This document shows positions 18,990 to 26,784 of a stretch of 64,000 nt of DNA, one piece after another (the stretch's first letter is position 1; each line of letters opens with the position of its first letter). Under the pieces are notes generated by a model. The model searched no databases. It saw nothing but the letters and a program-made list of their open reading frames with translations, and was not told the DNA's origin. Origin of the DNA: Dyella acidisoli (lineage in GTDB: Bacteria; Pseudomonadota; Gammaproteobacteria; Xanthomonadales; Rhodanobacteraceae). Both the position numbers and the translations under genes were made by a program. The DNA lies in assembly GCF_030160295.1 (NCBI RefSeq), contig NZ_BSOB01000046.1:124001-188000 (forward strand), written 5' to 3'.

Positions 18990-19415
18990 ATGTCGATCGA
19001 GAAAATTCTGTATCGCGCTCAGGCCACCGCCACGGGTGGCCGTGAAGGAAGCGCCATGTCTTCGGACGGCGTCTTGAAGGTTCAGTTGTCCACACCTCGG
19101 GAGCTGGGCGGTGCCGGCGGCACGGGCACGAACCCGGAGCAGCTGTTTGCGGCTGGCTATTCAGCCTGCTTTCTCGGCGCGCTGAAATTTGTGGCGGCCA
19201 TCGAAAAGATCACGCTACCGAATGCCGCCAGTGTCACGGGCACCGTCGGTATCGGCGTCATTCCTACCGGTTTCGGTATCGAAGTCGAGCTGGTCATCGG
19301 CTTGCCGGGACTGCCCGAAGATATCGCACAAGCGCTGATTGAGAAGGCTCACATTGTTTGTCCGTACTCGAACGCCACGCGCAACAACATCGATGTGCGC
19401 TTGAGCCTCTCCTGA
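18990..19415 (+). CDS. Organic hydroperoxide resistance protein (Ohr/OsmC family)
   Basis: 141 aa, typical length. Two conserved cysteines are present: Cys60 in [14 protein letters not shown] and Cys124 in [13 protein letters not shown]. In this family they form the thiol pair that reduces organic peroxides in the cytoplasm. The [15 protein letters not shown] motif favours the Ohr subgroup. It heads a likely two-gene unit with the esterase 27 bp downstream, opposite an AraC regulator. Confidence 0.92.
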   Translation: MSIEKILYRAQATATGGREGSAMSSDGVLKVQLSTPRELGGAGGTGTNPEQLFAAGYSACFLGALKFVAAIEKITLPNAASVTGTVGIGVIPTGFGIEVELVIGLPGLPEDIAQALIEKAHIVCPYSNATRNNIDVRLSLS

Positions 19416-19442
19416 TCAAACGCGCTTTCCGAAGGAACCATC

Positions 19443-20459
19443 ATGAAACTCAAATCCACATTTCTTGCCGCTTCGATCGCTTTGCTCGCCGCAAGCGGTG
19501 CGATGGCTGCAGAGGATACTTACGTCGAACACGGCACTCAGGCCTTCCTCGACACACTTGCAAAAGCAGGCGGCAAGCCGCTCGAAACGCTCTCTCCCGC
19601 TGATGCACGCCAGGTATTGGTGAATGCCCAGAAGGGCGCTCACCTTGCGCCGGCCGATGTAAGCGAAAAAACCATCGTGTCCGATGGCAAGCCGATCAAG
19701 CTCACCATCGTGCGCCCTCATGGCGTGAAGAGCGTCCTGCCTGCCTTCATGTTCTTCCACGGTGGCGGCTGGGTGCTGGGCGATTTCCCAACGCACGAGC
19801 GCTTTGTCCGTGACTTGGTGGCCGATTCCGGCGCTGTCGCGGTATTCGTCAACTATGACCCGTCGCCGGAAGCCCATTACCCCGTGGCGATCAACCAGGC
19901 GTATGCGGCCACGAAGTGGGTTGCCGAGCATGGTGCGGATATTCAAGTGGACGGCAAGCGCCTTGCCGTTGCCGGAAACAGTGTGGGCGGCAACATGGCT
20001 GCAGTCGTTGCGCTGATGGCGAAAGCCAATAATGGTCCCACGCTGCGTGCCCAGGTGCTGTTCTGGCCGGTGACGAACGCTAGCTTCGATGACCCGTCCT
20101 ACAACCAGTATGCGAATGGCTACTTCCTAACCAAGAACATGATGAAGTGGTTCTGGGATGCCTACACGACGGACACTAAGCAACGCCAGGAAATCTATGC
20201 GTCGCCGTTGCAAGCGACTTCTGCTCAGCTCAAGGGTTTACCACCAACACTGATCCAGACCGCTGCCAACGATGTGCTCCGTGACGAAGGCGAAGCCTAT
20301 GCGCGGAAGCTCGATGCCGCTGGCGTGGATGTCGTATCCGTTCGCTACAACGGCATGATTCACGATTTCGGTTTGCTCAACGTGTTGTCCGATATTCCGG
20401 CCACCCGTGCGGCACTCCATCAGGCAAGCGAAGAGTTGAAGATGCGTCTTCAGAAGTAA
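19443..20459 (+). CDS. Exported alpha/beta hydrolase, HSL (fold-3) type
   Basis: 338 aa. A signal peptide (MKLKSTFLAASIALLAASGAMA) is present. HGGGW at about 106-110 is the HSL-family oxyanion motif. The nucleophile is Ser180 in GNSVGG, and a late DVLRDEGEAYA Asp and MIHDFG His complete the triad. It probably hydrolyses small esters in the periplasm. GAAGGAACC precedes the ATG. It shares a transcript with the Ohr-type gene and ends at the terminator at 20475-20512. Confidence 0.9.
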   Translation: MKLKSTFLAASIALLAASGAMAAEDTYVEHGTQAFLDTLAKAGGKPLETLSPADARQVLVNAQKGAHLAPADVSEKTIVSDGKPIKLTIVRPHGVKSVLPAFMFFHGGGWVLGDFPTHERFVRDLVADSGAVAVFVNYDPSPEAHYPVAINQAYAATKWVAEHGADIQVDGKRLAVAGNSVGGNMAAVVALMAKANNGPTLRAQVLFWPVTNASFDDPSYNQYANGYFLTKNMMKWFWDAYTTDTKQRQEIYASPLQATSAQLKGLPPTLIQTAANDVLRDEGEAYARKLDAAGVDVVSVRYNGMIHDFGLLNVLSDIPATRAALHQASEELKMRLQK

Positions 20460-20474
20460 GTCGAAGGTGTATTG

Positions 20475-20512
20475 CCATTGCCGCGCACCGTTGGTCGCGC
20501 GGCAATGGTTTT
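20475..20512 (+). terminator. Terminator after the esterase gene
   Basis: CCATTGCCGCGC / GCGCGGCAATGG, a perfect 12-bp stem followed by TTTT. It is 16 bp past the stop. Confidence 0.85.
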
Positions 20513-20768
20513 GCAGGGACTCGCGGTAAGACGTTCCTGGATACGACGGGCGGGCTGGCCATATCGGTCGTTCATCCAACCCCGGCAAAGATCGCCCAAC
20601 TATTTGATTTTACATAGTGTTCCGTAAAGGCGGACGGCCCATAGTGGCCTGGCGAAGGCCCCCTGTGGGGTACCCGAACAAAAATTAGTTGGACCGCGAA
20701 TCCTTTTTGCTTCCAGCGTCCTCTTAGGGATTGAGGAATGTCCCTCTTGCCTCCCTGAGGAATCCATC

Positions 20769-20993
20769 ATGTCCACCATCCGTGCTGCTCTCTACGTCAA
20801 GAATGTTCCTACCTGGGAACGCGTGGTCCGGATTATCGTATCCGCAGCCATCATCGCCGTCGGCCTCGTTCTACTAAACCAGCCGTGGAACTGGCTCGTC
20901 GTCGCTAGTGGTGCTGGTTTCGCACTGTCGGGTATTTTCGGTTTCTGCCCTGCGTGCGCACTGGCTGGTCGTCGATTGGCCAAGGACTCATAA
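20769..20993 (+). CDS. DUF2892 (YgaP-TM-like) membrane protein
   Basis: 74 aa. ERVVRIIVSAAIIAVGLVLL and WLVVASGAGFALSGIFGF form two membrane helices, followed by FCPACALAGR, the Cys-Pro-x-Cys motif usual in DUF2892 proteins. These domains also occur fused to rhodanese. AGGAATC precedes the ATG. The next gene starts 2 bp after its stop, so translation is coupled. Confidence 0.85.
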   Translation: MSTIRAALYVKNVPTWERVVRIIVSAAIIAVGLVLLNQPWNWLVVASGAGFALSGIFGFCPACALAGRRLAKDS

Positions 20994-20995
20994 CG

Positions 20996-21511
20996 ATGGA
21001 CCTCGCGCGCCATGAAGTCCTTTTGAAGGATGCTCGCGCCGGCGATGCCGATGCGATCAACCAGGTGTTGGCTCTGTGCCAACCGGACATCCGCCGCTAT
21101 GCTCAGCGCACCTGCATGATTTCCGATGTGGACGATGCCATACAGGAGAGCCTGATCATTCTCTCCCGACGCATTAGTTCGCTTCGCGCTGTGGCCGCTC
21201 TGTCTAGCTGGCTGTTCCGGGTTGTACGGCATGAGTGTCATCGCATGGCGCGCAAGGCCCTACGTGTCGATCCGTGGGATGACGAACGAGCCGAAACATA
21301 TCTCTCTGTCCATTCCTCCGAGGAATTGCGACACGACCTGGCGGCGGCACTCGAATCGCTGCCGCCGCACTACAGGGAGATCTTGATGCTGCGTGACATT
21401 GAAGAATTGACCATCAATGAGATCGCTGCACAACTTGGTGAATCGCGCGCAGCAACAAAGAGTCGCCTTCATCGCGCTCGCCAATTGACCCGCGAATATC
21501 TTCTTGGCTGA
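20996..21511 (+). CDS. ECF-type sigma-70 factor
   Basis: 171 aa from the ATG at 20996. Region 2 is visible in DVDDAIQESLIILSRRISSLR and WLFRVVRHECHRM. Region 4 is LPPHYREILMLRDIEELTINEIAAQLGESRAATKSRLHRAR. Both promoter-binding halves are present. No anti-sigma gene lies beside it; the neighbours are a two-helix membrane protein and an exported lipase, so control may be transcriptional or involve the membrane protein. Its regulon cannot be told from here. Confidence 0.9.
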   Translation: MDLARHEVLLKDARAGDADAINQVLALCQPDIRRYAQRTCMISDVDDAIQESLIILSRRISSLRAVAALSSWLFRVVRHECHRMARKALRVDPWDDERAETYLSVHSSEELRHDLAAALESLPPHYREILMLRDIEELTINEIAAQLGESRAATKSRLHRARQLTREYLLG

Positions 21512-21576
21512 CCCATCAAACAGTCGCCTATGCGCCCCTTGCGCTGCGACCAACTTCGAACTTTGAGGAAATTGAA

Positions 21577-22587
21577 ATGAAAACCATGCCTCACCGCTTG
21601 TTCAAAGCGCTGATGGCCGGCGCCCTCATCACCGCGTCGACCTTCACGTATGCCTCTAACTCTAATGCATGCCAGGGCCCGAAGCCGGGTGCGATGGCGG
21701 CCTATCAAACGATGGCTATGCAGGCCAATGACGGCGTATGCCTTCAGCTGTTTTCTTGGAAGGCCACGCAGAGTCCACCACGGGGTGTTGTCGTGATCGT
21801 TCACGGTCTCCGAGACCACTCTCTTCGTTACGACGATTTCTCGCGAGAGCTTTCCGAGCACGGCTTCGCCGTCTTCGCACAGGATCTACGCGGACATGCT
21901 CACTCGGGCGGCCGGCGCCAACGCTTCAATTCCATGGCGCAGATGGTGAGCGATGTCGACCTTGCCGTGAACGAAGCGAAGAAGGAATATCCGGGCGTGC
22001 CAGCGTTCGTGTATGGACATAGCTTGGGCGGCCTAATTACTACGGAGTACGCGCTCGCACATGCGAACAAGCTGGACGGTGTCATTCTCAGCGGAGCTGC
22101 CTTGCAAAGGCCGCATAGCGTGAGTGGAATTCAGGTTGGCCTCGCCCGAATCATTGCTTCGATTGCCCCTGGTGCCAACGTCGTTGCAGTCGATGATAGT
22201 GAGTTCTCGCGAGACAAGGACGTCATGGCGTCTCTCGCAGACGATCCATTGATCAGCCATCAGAAGTTACCTGCCGCCAGCGCCGTCGCCACCATCAACG
22301 GCATGGCGGACGTGCAAAAAAAGATGGGGCAGATCACGATGCCGATATTGGTCCTCTATGGCACCGGCGATAAAGTTAATCCGCCCGAAGGAAGCCAAAC
22401 GCTCTACTCCGCGGTGAGCAGTCGAGATAAGGCATTGAAGGCGTATGACGGCGCCTATCACGACATTCTGCACGACCCACAACGTGCGCATGTCACCGCT
22501 GACGTCATCGCCTGGCTGAGCAAACACGCGCCTTCTCAACAAGTCGCCGCCATCAACGGCACCGCAAGCGATGCGACTGAGAACTGA
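21577..22587 (+). CDS. Exported alpha/beta hydrolase (monoacylglycerol lipase/S33-like)
   Basis: 336 aa. A signal peptide (LFKALMAGALITASTFTYA) is followed by the fold: oxyanion HGLRDHSLRYDDF, nucleophile Ser in VYGHSLGG, Asp in GTGDKVNP, His in GAYHDILHD. This matches the serine aminopeptidase S33/Hydrolase_4 domain of monoacylglycerol lipases. GAGGAAATTGAA precedes the ATG. It follows the sigma factor by 65 bp and is probably cotranscribed. Acyl-glycerol or another small ester is a reasonable substrate. Confidence 0.88.
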   Translation: MKTMPHRLFKALMAGALITASTFTYASNSNACQGPKPGAMAAYQTMAMQANDGVCLQLFSWKATQSPPRGVVVIVHGLRDHSLRYDDFSRELSEHGFAVFAQDLRGHAHSGGRRQRFNSMAQMVSDVDLAVNEAKKEYPGVPAFVYGHSLGGLITTEYALAHANKLDGVILSGAALQRPHSVSGIQVGLARIIASIAPGANVVAVDDSEFSRDKDVMASLADDPLISHQKLPAASAVATINGMADVQKKMGQITMPILVLYGTGDKVNPPEGSQTLYSAVSSRDKALKAYDGAYHDILHDPQRAHVTADVIAWLSKHAPSQQVAAINGTASDATEN

Positions 22588-22650
22588 GTCAGTGATGCAG
22601 CGCTGATTGGATCAAATCACGACCGGATACCTTCAATGCAAGGTCGGCGG

Positions 22651-22677
22651 AGTGTGCTGCAGAACAAGTAGCACACT
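22651..22677. terminator. Hairpin between convergent genes
   Basis: AGTGTGCT / AGCACACT, a perfect 8-bp stem with 11-nt loop, between the lipase stop and the convergent SseB-like gene. No T-run, so the assignment is tentative. Confidence 0.4.
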
Positions 22678-22741
22678 TCAAGCCAAAGTGGCGCGCTGAA
22701 CCGACTGTGGCGGATGCTATCGTATGCAGCGGCTAAATTTT

Positions 22742-23491
22742 CTAATGACGTAACGACATCGGCCGTTGATAAAAAGGAGTGAAGCCTGCCTGCAAGATAC
22801 CTTCTCGATGTGACGGCTCGTCGGGCAGAAAGCGAACGATGAAGAATGTGGCTTTGACCCCGGATTGGATCGCTATCTCCGTCAACGTGTCAGCTAACAC
22901 TTTATCGGGAGGCTCATTTAGTCCCAATACTATCTCCGTGCGAGATTCCTTACCACGCGTAAGCTCATAGAGAAACGCCTGATTAACACGACCCGTCGCG
23001 TTGAACCATTCCGCCAATTTGACGGCGACCGGGAAAAGTGCATCGTCGGGTAACCGAAAGATCCAAGGCGCGTGACGAGATGGCCATTCTGCATCGTAAT
23101 GTGCCTCTGCGATGTAGCGACGCAGCAAGATTCGCTCTGCGGCCTGCAGCTCGAACGATGCCTCCGAAAGCGGGTTAACGATGTACGTTTGATCGCCAAG
23201 GGCTGCTAATAGCACGCGCATGGGAACACGTGCGAGTTGGGCTGGCGTAGGCGGCGCGAATGGCAGGCGCATTGCGCGCGTAAAGATGGGCACGAACGCC
23301 GTGCCATCAGTCTCTCGCCGCCATTGCACCAGATTGCGCTCCGGTGTGGCTTCACCTGGTCCCGGGGCTTGCCGCAAGATTACGACCACCCGTTGATGGC
23401 TCAGCTCTCGCAAGAAGGCCGCTTCTGCATGAGCATTACGATTGGCATGAAGCCACAGTGACTCCAATCGCTCTTCTTCTGTGTGTGCCAT
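22742..23491 (-). CDS. SseB-family protein
   Basis: 249 aa. The N-terminal half (LESLWLHANRNAHAEAAFLREL, then VPIFTRAMRLP and MRVLLAALGDQTYIVNPLSE) matches the SseB N-terminal domain, and the C-terminal half (KVLADTLTEIAIQSGVKATFF) its C-terminal domain. SseB proteins were first linked to enhanced serine sensitivity; many occur near secretion or toxin loci. The exact role is uncertain. It lies 75 bp after an unrecognised gene in the same direction. Confidence 0.7.
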   Translation of the reverse strand: MAHTEEERLESLWLHANRNAHAEAAFLRELSHQRVVVILRQAPGPGEATPERNLVQWRRETDGTAFVPIFTRAMRLPFAPPTPAQLARVPMRVLLAALGDQTYIVNPLSEASFELQAAERILLRRYIAEAHYDAEWPSRHAPWIFRLPDDALFPVAVKLAEWFNATGRVNQAFLYELTRGKESRTEIVLGLNEPPDKVLADTLTEIAIQSGVKATFFIVRFLPDEPSHREGILQAGFTPFYQRPMSLRH

Positions 23492-23566
23492 CGTTGGTTC
23501 CTACTCATCCACCCATTCGAAGGGGTTCGTTTTTCGCGCTGTCAAAAACAGCTCCAAGGAGGGGCG

Positions 23567-24361
23567 CTAATGGATGGTGCGATGACGTGCCATGGCAATC
23601 ATCAATGCATCAAGCGAAGGACGGACGGTGAGATATTCGTCATCCAGTCGTGTGACTTCGTGTGCAAAGATCGTTGCCAGAATGCTCATGGGCAGGTCTG
23701 CGGGACGCGTCATCCCCCGGATAGCCCAATTCTCGACGTGTGCCCGACGCGCAAAACTGGCAATCGCATCGGCAAAGACCTGACTCAATCGGGTGGCATC
23801 CATGCCACCTTGCTGATGCGTCATGGCGAGCGTTCGCATGGCGAGATAAATGAGATACATCACTTGGCTCGCGCTGAAATCTTTCAGCGCTCTACGTAGA
23901 GCATCGATCGCTTGGTCGGTCCATTCCGGGTTGTACCCGGACTTAGCCAGCGTCCAGCTCGCATATTGGGCTACCTCTGCTAAGGCGAGATCTTCCCAAA
24001 GAGCCAACAAGGCTTGGAATGTATCCTCGGACAGTTCGATATCCCGAAGCAGCGCCTTCATTTCCTCGTGCTGGCGCCGGCAATCACGTGGAGCCCAACG
24101 AATACGCCAGGCGATACTGTCGAACCCATGGCGCATCCAGTCTCGTGCAAGCAGCCAATCTTCGGCGTGCGACTGCGACACTTCGGGCTCGATGATTCCC
24201 AGTGCATGTAGCGAGAGCAGGATGCGCTGAGAATAGCTTTCGTGGGGCGCAAGCGGCTTGTTAAGGGCGTCCAGGGGCAATAGGCGTGTCAGCGAAATGT
24301 CCGCTCCCACTCGTACGGCCGCCGAGAAAAATAGGCTGGCGGTCAGGTCAGTCGGGTTCAC
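23567..24361 (-). CDS. Unrecognised helical protein, GTG start
   Basis: 264 aa, almost wholly alpha-helical, with no signal or membrane helix. The GTG start follows AAAGG. Visible motifs (DWLLARDWMRHGFDSIAWRI, LALWEDLALAEVAQYASW) do not point to a known family. It is transcribed divergently from the XRE-type regulator, and an operator-like palindrome lies between them, so this gene and the SseB-like gene after it may be that regulator's targets. Confidence 0.65.
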   Translation of the reverse strand: MNPTDLTASLFFSAAVRVGADISLTRLLPLDALNKPLAPHESYSQRILLSLHALGIIEPEVSQSHAEDWLLARDWMRHGFDSIAWRIRWAPRDCRRQHEEMKALLRDIELSEDTFQALLALWEDLALAEVAQYASWTLAKSGYNPEWTDQAIDALRRALKDFSASQVMYLIYLAMRTLAMTHQQGGMDATRLSQVFADAIASFARRAHVENWAIRGMTRPADLPMSILATIFAHEVTRLDDEYLTVRPSLDALMIAMARHRTIH

Positions 24362-24429
24362 GTCGTACCTTTAAGTTATTGAATTGGATGGCCCATTGGG
24401 ACGTGGGCGAGCTGCAAGGCAGCACTCCT

Positions 24430-24450
24430 ATACTAAGGAAGTCTTAGTAT
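24430..24450. promoter_or_regulatory. Operator-like palindrome ATACTAAG-5-CTTAGTAT
   Basis: A perfect 8-bp inverted repeat with a GAAGT spacer, between the divergent gene ending at 24361 and the XRE regulator. The size and symmetry fit a dimeric helix-turn-helix repressor site. An autoregulatory role is inferred. Confidence 0.65.
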
Positions 24451-24533
24451 GCAGGCAAATCCATGCCATCGAAGCTTCTCGCACCATAGCGAGGGCGCGA
24501 GAACTGGTGGCACGAGGAGGCAAAAAAGAGGCG

Positions 24534-24830
24534 GTGGTCGCCACGCGCCTGCGAGAGGCCAGGACGGCCACCGGATTGTCTCAGCGCGAACTTGGGATAC
24601 GTGCAGGCCTAGATCCCTCAGTGGCGTCCCCACGCATTAATCAGTACGAACGTGGCAAACACACCCCAGACACGAGCACGTTAGCCAAACTGGGCGAGGT
24701 CTTGGATTTGCCCATTGCTTATTTCTTCGCCAATGAGGACGATTTGGCCGATCTCATCGCAACGTACCATCGACTGTCTCCAACTCGAAAGCGGAGACTC
24801 ATAGCTTTGTTAAGGCGTCCTAATCGCTAG
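24534..24830 (+). CDS. XRE-family transcriptional regulator
   Basis: The core is an N-terminal helix-turn-helix: LREARTATGLSQRELGIRAG, then INQYERGKHTPDTSTLAKL and a LDLPIAYFFANEDD tail, as in Cro/CI-type repressors. The frame is open back to 24384, but that includes the palindromic operator. I chose the GTG at 24534, which has GAGGAGG upstream; a GTG at 24507 is also possible. No sensor domain is attached. It precedes the candidate defence genes by about 250 bp and is divergent from the unrecognised gene to its left. Confidence 0.75.
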   Translation: MVATRLREARTATGLSQRELGIRAGLDPSVASPRINQYERGKHTPDTSTLAKLGEVLDLPIAYFFANEDDLADLIATYHRLSPTRKRRLIALLRRPNR

Positions 24831-25075
24831 CCCCGATACTTGGCAGTTGGGACCACGCGGAACGACATTTGCTTTCTTTTGGTACTCGGACATCGCGACA
24901 AGATACTTGGGGCGTCAGAATTACGCAGAGGCCTGGATGAGTACTGTATCCGGCTTAACACCAAAGTCGATTGCGAACAGGCATGCCGTCGCATCGGCGT
25001 CGCACGAGCAGAAAAGTAAGTACCATTAGCCCATATCAATTAGCCAGTACGCCAGACTCTCTCATAGGAAAATGT

Positions 25076-25669
25076 ATGAGCGACATCCACAGTGACTTTG
25101 ATACAGCCAAGGCGATCTCAGATCTACTGAAAGAAAAAGATAAAGATCGCCAAAATCGAATTCTACGATGGGTTGCTGAGAGTTTAGAAATCAGCTTTCA
25201 GTCCCCCACTCCGGCAACTCCCAACGCGGCCACTGCAAACGCACCAACCGGACCAGGCGTCGGGGAAACTTTTGGGTTGCCAAAGAGCGCCCCAGATATC
25301 AAAACGTTCATGGAGAATAAAAAGCCAAGAAGCGACGTACAGTTTGCAACGGCTACCGCCTATTACTACCGTTTTGAATCCTCGCCGGATCAAAGAAAAG
25401 ATTCCATTTCGGCCGAAGTCCTGCAGGATGCAGCCAGATTGGTAGGCCGGCAACGGTTCGTGCAACCGCTCATGACGTTGAATAACGCGAAGAACCAGGG
25501 GTACATCGATCAGGTAAGTCGTGGAGCTTATCGCATTAACAGTGTTGGCGAAAATTTAGTGGCTATGACACTTCCAAACACTGGCGAAAACGCTGCTGTC
25601 TCAAAACGCGCAGCGAAGAAGCGGGCACCGACAGGAAAGAGGAAGGACTCAGTAAAACGGAAACGCTAA
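25076..25669 (+). CDS. Small protein with possible winged-helix domain, first gene of candidate defence operon
   Basis: 197 aa from the ATG at 25076 (AGGAAA upstream). A helical N terminus (FDTAKAISDLLKEKDKDRQN) leads to a Pro/Ala-rich linker. A compact region (about 85-165) follows, reading YYYRFES, SAEVLQDAARLVGRQRFVQP and SRGAYRINSVGENLVAM, which looks like a winged helix. The C terminus is strongly basic (KKRAPTGKRKDSVKRKR), so DNA or RNA contact is likely. It ends 14 bp before the HEPN-like gene. No named family recognised. Confidence 0.65.
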   Translation: MSDIHSDFDTAKAISDLLKEKDKDRQNRILRWVAESLEISFQSPTPATPNAATANAPTGPGVGETFGLPKSAPDIKTFMENKKPRSDVQFATATAYYYRFESSPDQRKDSISAEVLQDAARLVGRQRFVQPLMTLNNAKNQGYIDQVSRGAYRINSVGENLVAMTLPNTGENAAVSKRAAKKRAPTGKRKDSVKRKR

Positions 25670-25683
25670 AGCAGGATACGAGC

Positions 25684-26481
25684 GTGACTGACTCGCCATT
25701 AGATAAAATTGAACTAACCCTAGATGAGATCGAGAAAGCCAGAAGGAAAATCTCTGGCGGAACGTCAGTGCAGGTTACTCAACTAGATACTCTTCAATAT
25801 CTGAAGGCCACGGCTTACTCTTGGTTTCGCAGCCATCGGCCCAGTCTGGAAAATGTATTGCCGGCTACCAGTCTCTCGGCCGTGGATGGCCACTTGCAGC
25901 GCATTCTAGAGGCTACGTCGAAGGCATCAAGTAGAACAACATACAAGACATGCCTTAAAGATGCCAAAGCTGCAGTCAATCGATTGCGATCTGATTTGCT
26001 AACGGCAAATCCTATTTCTTCTTATGATCCTCCACCAAATTTCGCGGCTCTGGCGAGCGATACGCAAATGCAAGATATTCTCAATCGAAGATGGGATGAA
26101 TGTCAGAAATGCATAAGCGCAGAGGCCCATCTTGCGGCGACCATAATGATGGGAGGTCTTCTTGAAGCACTGTTCGTCGCCAAAGCGAATCGTTTAACAG
26201 ATAAACGCCCACTTTTTACTCAAAAGTCCACACCGAAGGACAACAAAACACAGAAACCATTGAGCCTTTCAGAATGGACATTGCGTCCTTATATCGAAGT
26301 GGGTCACGAACTTGGCTGGATATCTCGTTCCGGCAAAGATGTAGCTGCTGTGCTGCGCGACTACAGAAATTATGTGCACCCCGAAAAGGAGCGATCCCAT
26401 GGGGTTTCCCTGAATAACCATGACTCGGCAATGTTTTGGAGCCTGACTAAAAGCCTTGCGACGCAGTTGCTGACTCCGTGA
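25684..26481 (+). CDS. HEPN-like protein (putative ribonuclease)
   Basis: 265 aa with a GTG start. The N-terminal half is helical. The C-terminal 130 aa (SAEAHLAATIMMGGLLEALF, LRPYIEVGHELGWI, VLRDYRNYVHPEKE) have the layout of HEPN domains. Arg225-Asp226 and His232 form an R-D-x5-H motif like the Rx4-6H catalytic signature of HEPN RNases. HEPN proteins are common toxic effectors in phage defence and toxin-antitoxin systems. It is packed between the small protein and the STAND NTPase. RNase activity is inferred, not shown. Confidence 0.65.
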   Translation: MTDSPLDKIELTLDEIEKARRKISGGTSVQVTQLDTLQYLKATAYSWFRSHRPSLENVLPATSLSAVDGHLQRILEATSKASSRTTYKTCLKDAKAAVNRLRSDLLTANPISSYDPPPNFAALASDTQMQDILNRRWDECQKCISAEAHLAATIMMGGLLEALFVAKANRLTDKRPLFTQKSTPKDNKTQKPLSLSEWTLRPYIEVGHELGWISRSGKDVAAVLRDYRNYVHPEKERSHGVSLNNHDSAMFWSLTKSLATQLLTP

Positions 26482-26784
26482 CCCATTCGATGGCGGTGGT
26501 TATTGAAGCAGGATAGGCCACCGGCCATGTATTGATCATCGGGTTTACCGGCTCGCTTCGCGGCTTCTTCCGATCGACTCAACCCACTATACCGGGTCTT
26601 GTGCGCACACCGATAAAGTTGATCACCCGAACCAATCTTTCATGATCAGCGCGCCAGCATCCTGACTAGCGGAAGGCCATCGGCCGGAGTTGGCCAGGGG
26701 CAGCTATTGAACACGGGATTGCGGCCCATCTATCGAATCAGACCACAGCGGCCGCGCAGACCTGCTCTGTCTTATAGTTTGGCC

